Assembly: GCA_964391675.1 (NCBI GenBank)
Contig: CAYMMX010000001.1
Span: 310,001 to 374,000, forward strand
Length of the DNA stretch: 64,000 bases
Direction of reading: 5' to 3'
Source of the DNA: CAYMMX01 sp964391675
GTDB lineage: Bacteria > Cyanobacteriota > Vampirovibrionia > Gastranaerophilales > Gastranaerophilaceae
Both the position numbers and the translations under genes were made by a program. The notes beneath the pieces are model-generated. The model had not been told where the DNA came from and did no database searches. It saw only the letters and a list, made by a program, of their open reading frames with translations. Below, in pieces: positions 52,913 through 61,141 of this stretch. Each line of letters begins with the position of its first letter. The stretch's first letter is position 1.

Positions 52913-53050
52913 ATGAATAATGTAAAAGAAGATAATATAATAGTCGAGATTAAACAACTTATAAATAATCTTGAAAATTTTAAAAACGATATTGATATTT
53001 ACTCAGAATTAATGAAACAAATATTTTTATCGAATTCCGGTCATAATTAA
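52913..53050 (+). CDS. Small protein (45 aa), unknown
   Basis: 45 residues from ATG 52913 with AAGGGAT upstream. It is helix-prone ('VEIKQLINNLENF') with a polar tail. It falls below common length cutoffs. It precedes a 296-base gene-free region leading to the response regulator. Coding is supported only by the start context and amphipathic pattern. Confidence 0.4.
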   Translation: MNNVKEDNIIVEIKQLINNLENFKNDIDIYSELMKQIFLSNSGHN

Positions 53051-53346
53051 TTGAATATCATGCCATGATAATGCAGTCAGTGAGCGGTTTTTCTTTATAA
53101 AACTTAACAAATCCCCATTTCTCAAAATAGTGATAAAAGGTTTTAAAAACAGGCTTTTAGGCATATATACAAGATAGCTCCAAATTATATATACCCGGTT
53201 GGGCAATTTAATTTAGTCTTTGTTTGACGCCTGATTGGGTAATATACAACACATCTAATCTATTATTTAATCAAAGAGTAAGACAGAAGAGTAACAGATA
53301 AAACGTATAGATATGAGGTCTACCAATTAAGTTTCAGGAGAGCACT
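53051..53346 (+). other. Gene-free leader region before the response regulator
   Basis: About 300 bases without a frame I can support. Two near-copies TTGGGCAATTTA (about 53201) and TTGGGTAATATA (about 53236) sit 35 bases apart and an AGAGTAA repeat appears near 53275 and 53289. TTGTTT, 17 bases, TATACA (about 53219-53247) is a weak promoter candidate. Could be a long 5' leader or an operator array. Confidence 0.3.
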
Positions 53347-54075
53347 ATGAGTGAAATAAAAACTGTCACATCGAAACAAAAACCAAGTTCAAAAAATGAG
53401 GGCAGTAAAAATGAGAGAATATTAAATGTAATAATAGTAGAAGATTTTAAATTAACCAGAGTAGGTTTAAGATGTGCTTTAAATGCTAATAAAGATATTA
53501 ATGTAATTGCGGAATGCGACAATGCCATAACAGGATTAGAACTTATAGAAAAATTTAAACCGGATGTGGTTTTGATGGACTTAGGATTGCCTGAAATGAA
53601 TGGTATTGAAGCAACAATTAAGGTTAAAGAAATGCTTCCCGAGACAAAAATTATTGCACTTACCTCTCATGACAGAGAAGAAGAAGTTATAGCGGCATTG
53701 GCTTCAGGTGCTCATGGGTATTGTCTAAAAGACATAGATCCTGTAAAACTTGCAGATGTTGTAAGAGATGTTTCAAACGGTGTGTGTTGGATTGATCCTC
53801 AAGTAGCACAACTTGCTCTTAATGCATTCCCAAAACCTGAGAATACAAGCATATTGCCGTCAAAATCCGGAGCTTCAGGCAGAGTCCCTTTAACAGAAAG
53901 AGAATGTGAAGTTTTAAAACATCTTGTTATGGGTAAAAGTAATACTGAAATTGCAAAAGAACTTATAGTTAGTGTACATACGGCAAAAGCCCATGTTTGT
54001 TCTATTTTACAAAAGATGTGCGTGAATGATAGAGTTCAGGCCGCTGTAAAAGCAGTTCGTGAAGGTCTTGTATAA
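53347..54075 (+). CDS. NarL/FixJ-family response regulator
   Basis: 242 residues. A receiver domain (about 27-145: 'VIIVEDFKLTRVGL', phosphoacceptor in 'DVVLMDLGLPEMNG', 'IALTSHD', 'YCLKDIDP') and a LuxR helix-turn-helix (about 180-240: 'LTERECEVLKHLVMGKSNTEIA' in parts). A 25-residue charged leader precedes the receiver. No histidine kinase is next to it, as is common in cyanobacteria. CAGGAG precedes the ATG. Confidence 0.93.
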   Translation: MSEIKTVTSKQKPSSKNEGSKNERILNVIIVEDFKLTRVGLRCALNANKDINVIAECDNAITGLELIEKFKPDVVLMDLGLPEMNGIEATIKVKEMLPETKIIALTSHDREEEVIAALASGAHGYCLKDIDPVKLADVVRDVSNGVCWIDPQVAQLALNAFPKPENTSILPSKSGASGRVPLTERECEVLKHLVMGKSNTEIAKELIVSVHTAKAHVCSILQKMCVNDRVQAAVKAVREGLV

Positions 54076-54131
54076 AGAATAATATATTTTATTAGTTATC
54101 ATGAAGTTTTGTTAAACTTTTGACATGCTTA

Positions 54132-54160
54132 TTGTGATTACACTATGCTACAACTATAAT
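54132..54160 (+). promoter_or_regulatory. Sigma-70 type promoter of the PLD-DnaQ pair
   Basis: TTGTGA (54132-54137), 17-bp spacer, TATAAT (54155-54160). Transcription would start near 54167, right at the AAGGGA ribosome binding site of the TTG-initiated gene. Confidence 0.55.
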
Positions 54161-54179
54161 AAATTCAAGGGATTAGAAT

Positions 54180-56279
54180 TTGAATTGGGTTGAGGTTAAG
54201 TTGCTTACTACATGTAAAGTATTACCTTATAATAATAAATACAATTGCAATAATTTTAATCATGTAAACTCTTTATCGAGATACAGCTACATTAATAGCC
54301 CCGCTTGTAGTAATGTATGTGATACAGTTAGTTTTGGTGCAAGAGGCACAAAATTGACAGAAGTAAATAAACACATCGGCCAAATACTTAAAGAGCCTTT
54401 AAAAAAACAAGAAGCACAAGGTTTTTTGAAGAATTTATATCTCAAAGATGTTAAAACATTTTTGCTTGATTGTTATAGAAAAGGAGTAGCACCTGCAGAT
54501 GCTTTTGAAGAAATGATAGGTGCAAAAAAATATATACCAAAAGTTGTTCCTGTTCCGAGTGTTACAAAGACTATAGGTAATGTTGAATTAACATCTTTAA
54601 TGGATGGTGAACAAATATTTAAAAGAGCTCTTCAGGATTTTCAAAGTGCAAAAAAATCTATTCAGTTAAAAATGTTTGAATTTCAAAATATTACGGTAGA
54701 TGGTCAAGATTGGGCGCCAAGAGGAGCGGAAAATGTTCCTGGATATGAAGAACAAAGACAACTTTTGGAAACGTTAATCAACAAGAAAAAAGAAAATCCA
54801 AAAATGAAAATACAGGTTATTTTAGATGTTCATAAATGGAATATAAATTCCGAAGGAAGAAAAAAACATTATAATAATCAAGCAATGATAGTTTTTTTAA
54901 AAAAACACGATATTGATGTTGTACCGGCGTCAAGAGATGCAATTCTTAATCACGACAAGTATTATATTGTAGATGGTTTAAGGGCTATGATTGGGGGAAT
55001 GAATTTCGGAACGCATTCCGCAGCTAATCATGACTTTTGCTTTGCTATGAAAAGATTAAAGGGTAAAAAGAATTCTGAAATTGATACATTAATGCAGGAT
55101 TTTAATAACAACTTTGAATTCGCATGGTATAGAATCGGTACAAAAAGACTTGTTGCCGGACCTTTAAATGCAGAAGAACAAAAATTATATAAAGGCATTG
55201 ATAAAAAAATTAATCCTGAGAACGTATCTTATCATGAAGCTATGAAAGAATTTTTTGCTACACCATGGGCACAAACTCGCTATAAAAAAGGGAAACTGGA
55301 TTTAATTGCGTGTAATCCTATGAAAAAACCAACTATTGAATTTGTAGATACAAAACCGGCTGAATATGCTGAAATCGGGAAAGCGGGGAGCGAAACTGCT
55401 TTTAATCGCCTTAAAAATGAAATAAAAACAAGTAAAGAGATGTTTGGTGAACTTTTCTATTTTACCAATAAAGAATTTAAAGGAATTTTAAAAGAAAGAA
55501 TATCTTCCGGGGATTTAAAAAAGGAAAATGTAAAATTTATTATACATGAAGCAGATTTTCCTTATTGTAAAGACGATTATTTTGAAATGCGTGATTTAGG
55601 TTTAGATATAAGATTATATAATGAAGATAAAACAATAAATCAACGCATGCATGGAAAGTGGGCTGTTTTTGATAATAAAAGGATATTTGTCGGTTCACCG
55701 AATTGGTCTGATAGAGCTTTGATGCAAAATCTTGGTAAAGGGTTTAGAAAAGACACTCCTCTTACATCTAAAGATATTGATGATAGAATATTTGAAATAA
55801 TTGACGAAGTTAAGACATTTGAAGATACTTTACATCTTCCTAATGTTGTTTGGGATGGTACACAATCTTGTTTTGAAGCTCTTAAAAAAAGAATTCATAT
55901 TCTTAATTCCGCATACAATAAATTAAATGAAACAGGAAAGGTTTCTTTTACTCTTGATAATAATAAGTATACTTTTATAAAAAATAAAGCAATAGTTGAG
56001 ATTAATGGTGTCAGGCATCATTATGAAGAGCCTGAAGGTCGCGAAACACTCGCAATTTTAAGAAAAATAACCGGAAAATACGGCAATATATATGAAAGAC
56101 ATAATTCAAAAGCAAAATATTCCAGAGGTAACTGTGAATCTGCTATAGTAGTAGATTCTAAAGAGTTTGTTGATGAAGTCTTTAAACCGCAATTTATAAA
56201 AGATTGGGAATATTCAAAATCAGAATTTGAGGAATTAAATAAGAAAAAACTTGTTTATATTCCACCAACAAATAATTAA
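54180..56279 (+). CDS. Phospholipase D-family protein with two HKD motifs
   Basis: 699 residues. Two catalytic HxKx4D motifs are seen: HDKYYIVD (about 258-265) with GGMNFG after it, and HGKWAVFD (about 490-497) with GSPNWS. This is the cardiolipin-synthase/PLD superfamily layout, but larger than usual, with about 150 extra residues before the first domain. The start is a TTG at 54180 with AAGGGA upstream. The N-terminus contains VSFGA (50-54), the shared motif. It lacks an obvious signal peptide. The next gene follows in 12 bases. Confidence 0.78.
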   Translation: MNWVEVKLLTTCKVLPYNNKYNCNNFNHVNSLSRYSYINSPACSNVCDTVSFGARGTKLTEVNKHIGQILKEPLKKQEAQGFLKNLYLKDVKTFLLDCYRKGVAPADAFEEMIGAKKYIPKVVPVPSVTKTIGNVELTSLMDGEQIFKRALQDFQSAKKSIQLKMFEFQNITVDGQDWAPRGAENVPGYEEQRQLLETLINKKKENPKMKIQVILDVHKWNINSEGRKKHYNNQAMIVFLKKHDIDVVPASRDAILNHDKYYIVDGLRAMIGGMNFGTHSAANHDFCFAMKRLKGKKNSEIDTLMQDFNNNFEFAWYRIGTKRLVAGPLNAEEQKLYKGIDKKINPENVSYHEAMKEFFATPWAQTRYKKGKLDLIACNPMKKPTIEFVDTKPAEYAEIGKAGSETAFNRLKNEIKTSKEMFGELFYFTNKEFKGILKERISSGDLKKENVKFIIHEADFPYCKDDYFEMRDLGLDIRLYNEDKTINQRMHGKWAVFDNKRIFVGSPNWSDRALMQNLGKGFRKDTPLTSKDIDDRIFEIIDEVKTFEDTLHLPNVVWDGTQSCFEALKKRIHILNSAYNKLNETGKVSFTLDNNKYTFIKNKAIVEINGVRHHYEEPEGRETLAILRKITGKYGNIYERHNSKAKYSRGNCESAIVVDSKEFVDEVFKPQFIKDWEYSKSEFEELNKKKLVYIPPTNN

Positions 56280-56291
56280 TAAGGATTAAAA

Positions 56292-58034
56292 ATGCAAATA
56301 TTACCTGTTCAATACCAAGTAAGTAAAAATAAAGTTATTAAGGCTCAAAACATAAATCGTTTGGCAAAACCTTCTATGCCTCAATACAATAATGTGTCTA
56401 ATGTTTTTTATTATCCGGTTTCTTTTAACGGAGTTACTTTTGAAACCAGAGTTATTAAAAAAGCTGCAAAAAACATGTTCCCAAAATTGGGCGGAGTTTT
56501 CTCAAAAGATGGCAAATACATTGATTTAAAAAAGATAACATACGAAAATTTAGTTTCACAAAAATTAGATATAACAAAAGCTTCAAAAGATAAAGTAACG
56601 GCTTATAGATTTTTCTTGGCATTAATGGAAGGATATGCAAAAAATCCAGAAGATACAGCTGATTTTGCAACTCAATGGGTTAAAAAATATAATCCGGATA
56701 ATTCTTCTTCTCCTTTAGCGCTTTTACATTTTTTGAGTGATAACGTAACAAAAGAGACAATTTTTGCCAAAAACAGAGTTATTCTTAAAGATCCTAAACA
56801 ATGTAATCATTTAGATATACCGGTTTTTGATAACAAAGGAAATTTTACGTTAAACGGAGTTTTATTTGATACAGAAACAACAGGTACACATATTGATAGA
56901 GATAAAATAGTTCAACTTGGTGCAATAATTATGAAAAAAGGCAAAGTTGCAAAGCAATATAACCAGTTGATTAATCCCGATGGAATCCATATTCCGGAAG
57001 AGGCTACTTCTGTGAACGGAATTACTGATGAAATGGTTAAAAACTCTCCTACTATGGAAAAAGAGATAAATAATTTTGCACGAAATATTCTAAATGACAA
57101 TAATGGTGTTATTATAACCTGGAATGGTGTTAAGTTTGATATCCCGCTTTTGAATAGAATTATCAGAGAGATTCGTTGTGAAAAAGATATTAACCAATCA
57201 AATGAAATGAACTCTATTGTTTCAGAGAAACCTTTGTATGATGTTTTAGATGTTCAGATTTTACATCAAAGAATCCATCCGTTTTTAGGAGCATCTAAAA
57301 AACTTGGGCTCCAATACCATTGGTTATTTTGTAAGCCAATGGAAGATGCCCATGATGCACTTTCTGACTGTAAAGGAACAATGTCTATACTCGAATATGA
57401 TTGCAGAATGTTAAATAAGCTTAGGAAAGATAAATCTAAACCTTTAACATTAAGACAAATTTTGCAATTTCAAAACGGTGAACCTGAAGTTCCAAATATA
57501 AACTTACCATTGCATGAAATAAAAGGTTTTAATACAAATGTAAAATTTTATCCTTCATACAGAAGAGAAAATCTGGATTTAGTTAATTATTTTGATAAGT
57601 ATGATCTTAGTGATGAACTAATTTATAGTCTTGAAAAACAAATTGGTTCAGATAACATTAAAAAATTTGAAGAATCAGGGATAATAAATTCAAAAGTTGA
57701 TGATACTTATAAAGGCCATCAATTAAGTTCAAAAGAAACGAAGAAAAGACCAAAAGAACGTCAAAAGATGTCTTTAGGTTATGAAATGAGAAAAAATCTT
57801 GAAATACTTTTTGATATAGCAGGTATAGACGGTTATAACGGAAAATCAAAAGAAGAAATAAGAGAAATTATAGCGAAACATTCAATGACATATACTAGTA
57901 CTGCTGAAAATACTTTATCAAGCAGAAAATTAAGACGCGGGCTTTGGATTAAAAATGTAAATCCTGATGACGTTTCTCAGGGGAATGATTTACCTGATGA
58001 TGAAATTACAAAAATAGTAATGTCAAAAAAATAA
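56292..58034 (+). CDS. DnaQ-like 3'-5' exonuclease domain protein with extensions
   Basis: 580 residues. The DEDDh exonuclease core (about 188-365) is intact: 'FDTETTGTHID', 'WNGVKFDIPLL' and 'HDALSD' near the end. About 185 residues before and 210 after it match no family I know. VSFNG (43-47) is the shared N-terminal motif. It follows the PLD gene and probably shares its transcript; both would act on phosphodiester substrates. Confidence 0.78.
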   Translation: MQILPVQYQVSKNKVIKAQNINRLAKPSMPQYNNVSNVFYYPVSFNGVTFETRVIKKAAKNMFPKLGGVFSKDGKYIDLKKITYENLVSQKLDITKASKDKVTAYRFFLALMEGYAKNPEDTADFATQWVKKYNPDNSSSPLALLHFLSDNVTKETIFAKNRVILKDPKQCNHLDIPVFDNKGNFTLNGVLFDTETTGTHIDRDKIVQLGAIIMKKGKVAKQYNQLINPDGIHIPEEATSVNGITDEMVKNSPTMEKEINNFARNILNDNNGVIITWNGVKFDIPLLNRIIREIRCEKDINQSNEMNSIVSEKPLYDVLDVQILHQRIHPFLGASKKLGLQYHWLFCKPMEDAHDALSDCKGTMSILEYDCRMLNKLRKDKSKPLTLRQILQFQNGEPEVPNINLPLHEIKGFNTNVKFYPSYRRENLDLVNYFDKYDLSDELIYSLEKQIGSDNIKKFEESGIINSKVDDTYKGHQLSSKETKKRPKERQKMSLGYEMRKNLEILFDIAGIDGYNGKSKEEIREIIAKHSMTYTSTAENTLSSRKLRRGLWIKNVNPDDVSQGNDLPDDEITKIVMSKK

Positions 58035-58052
58035 TCTAAAACATGTTTAAAA

Positions 58053-59981
58053 TTATTTATCTTTTTTAAAATAATCATCCCATTTATCAGGATTTTTATA
58101 AGCAAATTTTACGAATTTATTTAATCTGTAGATATATATTTTTGCTAGTCTTTCTAAAGTTATAGGTTTTTTAAATTTAGTTTTGCAAACATATTCCTCA
58201 TTTTTTTCCTGACAATCGAGTATTTCAATTTCATTATTTTCACCATCTATTTCAATATTTAAATCTTTATCTGAGATATTTTTTAAATCATCAGAGCTTA
58301 AGCTGATACCTGATCGTGAAATATCATTAATATGAGTTTTTATAGTAGATTTTTTATTATTTTTTATTATAAGATTATCATCAACTTTTACTCTTTGATA
58401 ATTTCTTTTTTCTTTTTTTTCGCTTACTACTTTAATCCCGAAATATAAAACAATAATATTAATGGTATTCCAAAACAAATTGGCAATAATAGCTAAAACG
58501 CTGTAAGGTTCAGAATACAAAATGTCGTATATCCCTTGCATTTCAGCTAAAATAAGAAGTAAGAAAATTATAATTAATGTAAGTTTGTATTTATAATTTG
58601 TTTCTGATTTACTTGTATCTTTTTTTGTGACGGAGAATTTAATTTTAGATAATTTTCCTGGTAAAAAAATTATTTGAAAAATCCCTCCAATAGTAAATAT
58701 TGAAGTTACTAAATCATAAACATCAGCAAATATAATGTTATTTATTTTTATTTTAGAATTAACTATAAAAAGTATTTTTAATGCGAAATAACAAATTTGA
58801 AATATTATTATTTGATAAAAAAGTATTAAAACCGGTGATATATCAAAAAACAAAAATAAAACAGGAGCAAATAAAAAAATAAGCCTTGCAACCGGAGTTA
58901 AAAAATATAGAGCACTTGTTAAATAAAAGAAGGCTTGAGAATGATTTAATTTAAGATAATATTTCCAATTATTTAAATTAGTAAGAATTTGAATATTTCC
59001 TTTGGCCCATCTTGATCTTTGTTTTATGTATTCTTCAAAACTTGAAGCTGCAAGTCCTACTGCAATGGGTCTATTATAATAAATAACCTTATAACCTTTT
59101 GCATGAAACATTAAGCCAAGTAAAGAATCCTCAGTTATAGTATTTTCAGGAAAATTACCAACTGAGGCTAAGTGTTTTCTTCTTATTAAAATGTTTGTAC
59201 CTCCGCAAAAAACTGAATCAAATTCATTTAGGCAGGGTTCTACTATACGATAAAAAATATCTTGTTCATTGCCTAAATAATCAGGCATTTCGAGGTTTTT
59301 TTGAAAAGCATCCGGGTTACAAAAATACTGAGGAGTTTGTATAAGTGCTATTTTCTCATCAATAAAATTATAAACAGTTTCTCTTAAAAATGTCGATGCT
59401 GGAATGTGGTCTGCATCAAATATTACAATAATTTCGCTATCAGTTTTTAAAAGAGCATTATTTATATTTCCTGCTTTAAAGCCTTTATTTGTTTGTCTTG
59501 TTATATAGTTGCATTCTAATAATTCTGTTAATTCCTTAACTTCTTCTCTTCTTCCGTCATCAAGAACATAAACTTTATGATTTGGATAATTGATATTTTT
59601 ACAGGCAGATATTGTTGTAGAAAGTAAATCAATTGATTCATTAAGTGTACATACAAAAATATCAACACTGGGACAATAATTTTTGAATGTTAGCAGTTCT
59701 GTATTATGAAATACATCTTTGTAGTAATCTTGTTGTAATTTATTATCTGGAAGGATTTTTTCCAATTTATTTGTTTTTAACAAAATTAATGCAAAATTTG
59801 TAAAAACAATTAATGTCAAAATTTCTGCCAAACAAAGAGAATATGACCAGAATGTTGTAAAAGGTGATGTAAAGGTGTTGAGTGTATACATCCATCGCCA
59901 TGAAACATATGTTACGCCGATTATAAAAACCACCGAGAAAAAAATAAATATATATAGTGAAGTATATCTTTTTTTGTTCAT
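58053..59981 (-). CDS. bcsA: Cellulose synthase-like catalytic subunit with C-terminal PilZ domain
   Basis: 642 residues. Membrane segments flank a GT2 core with DDG (141-143), DAD (189-191), TED (282-284) and QRSRW (321-325), the classic processive set. The C-terminus has a PilZ domain: RNYQR (526-530) and DISRSG (553-558), so cyclic-di-GMP control is expected. It polymerises a beta-glucan such as cellulose across the membrane. It ends a minus-strand run after the GH8 gene. Confidence 0.88.
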   Translation of the reverse strand: MNKKRYTSLYIFIFFSVVFIIGVTYVSWRWMYTLNTFTSPFTTFWSYSLCLAEILTLIVFTNFALILLKTNKLEKILPDNKLQQDYYKDVFHNTELLTFKNYCPSVDIFVCTLNESIDLLSTTISACKNINYPNHKVYVLDDGRREEVKELTELLECNYITRQTNKGFKAGNINNALLKTDSEIIVIFDADHIPASTFLRETVYNFIDEKIALIQTPQYFCNPDAFQKNLEMPDYLGNEQDIFYRIVEPCLNEFDSVFCGGTNILIRRKHLASVGNFPENTITEDSLLGLMFHAKGYKVIYYNRPIAVGLAASSFEEYIKQRSRWAKGNIQILTNLNNWKYYLKLNHSQAFFYLTSALYFLTPVARLIFLFAPVLFLFFDISPVLILFYQIIIFQICYFALKILFIVNSKIKINNIIFADVYDLVTSIFTIGGIFQIIFLPGKLSKIKFSVTKKDTSKSETNYKYKLTLIIIFLLLILAEMQGIYDILYSEPYSVLAIIANLFWNTINIIVLYFGIKVVSEKKEKRNYQRVKVDDNLIIKNNKKSTIKTHINDISRSGISLSSDDLKNISDKDLNIEIDGENNEIEILDCQEKNEEYVCKTKFKKPITLERLAKIYIYRLNKFVKFAYKNPDKWDDYFKKDK

Positions 59982-59998
59982 CTTATTACTTCTTTTTT

Positions 59999-61138
59999 TT
60001 AAAATTTCATCTTATTCATTTCTTTAAATTCTTTTGAATTTTTATTATATAGATAATATCCAAACCATATTAAGTTTTTTCCATAATAATCATTTTTATT
60101 GTTCCAATAGTTTTCATCATTGAAAAGTTTATCAAGTTTTGTCTTATATATTTCATTGGCAAAATCAAAATCATACATGCTTATAATAGGAGTTAATAGT
60201 GTTACTGAACCTATATATTCAGTTTTGTCTCTTAATTCTCCATTAGCTTTATAATTTGTGTAAAATTTATTTGATTCTTTCCATTTTTTATTAAAAAATT
60301 CAGATTTTTTTAAAATAGGAATAGCTCTTTTTTCTCCGGTATTAACATAATCTAAATATATTCTCGGAAAAACTCTAATGGCATCATAGGAAAAATCACT
60401 TTTTTCAGAATTTTCCAATTCTATTTCACCATTTTTAATTAAAAACCAGTTTGGAGGTAAATGTGTTTGTGTTTTTTTAGTCACTTCTGTTAAATAAAAG
60501 TATGAGGAATCAATTAAATAATTCCAATCATGTAATGAATCGTATTTTTGAAAAAATCTAAAAGCAAATGGGGAAAAATATGAGGGATTAATTTCAATTT
60601 TTGTATTATCTAGGGTTTGTTTAACACCCGGCATTAAAACCAAATAATCACCAATCTTTTTTGTTTCTTTTTGCCAAATAGCATTTATAATAGGCATTGC
60701 TTCTTGTAAATAATAGTAATTATCCCACATTTCATAAGCAACTATAAGTGCAAATGCAATATCTACGTCAGAATCGGAAGCTGTATTTTCATCAAGAATT
60801 TTATATTCTCCGGCAGAATTTTTTCCCCAAAGCCAGGCAAATAATTTATCTGGTCTTTGAAGATTATTTTTAGTCCACTTATAGGCTAAATCAAAGGTTT
60901 CTTTATCTTTAAGAATCAAACTCCTTAAAATTAAGTACGATTGTCCTTCTGATGTTGTAATATTATTTCTTTGCGGATCAAGAATTCTTCCGTCTTTTGT
61001 CATAAATTCCCGCTTATAAATTTCATAATTTTTTTTAAGACAAAAATGATATTCAGTAGTATCAGCAGTTTTAAATGTTTGAATGAAAATAAATATAATA
61101 GCTAATATGGATAAAATAATAATATTAATTTTTATCAT
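59999..61138 (-). CDS. bcsZ: Glycoside hydrolase family 8 endoglucanase (BcsZ-like)
   Basis: 379 residues. An N-terminal hydrophobic segment (about 4-22) is followed by a GH8 fold with 'TSEGQSYLILR' (proton donor E near 64) and 'SDSDVDIAFAL' (about 121-131). BcsZ-type enzymes trim nascent cellulose in the periplasm. It lies between bcsA (17-bp gap) and the exporter gene (3-bp gap). Confidence 0.85.
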   Translation of the reverse strand: MIKINIIILSILAIIFIFIQTFKTADTTEYHFCLKKNYEIYKREFMTKDGRILDPQRNNITTSEGQSYLILRSLILKDKETFDLAYKWTKNNLQRPDKLFAWLWGKNSAGEYKILDENTASDSDVDIAFALIVAYEMWDNYYYLQEAMPIINAIWQKETKKIGDYLVLMPGVKQTLDNTKIEINPSYFSPFAFRFFQKYDSLHDWNYLIDSSYFYLTEVTKKTQTHLPPNWFLIKNGEIELENSEKSDFSYDAIRVFPRIYLDYVNTGEKRAIPILKKSEFFNKKWKESNKFYTNYKANGELRDKTEYIGSVTLLTPIISMYDFDFANEIYKTKLDKLFNDENYWNNKNDYYGKNLIWFGYYLYNKNSKEFKEMNKMKF

Positions 61139-61141
61139 GTT

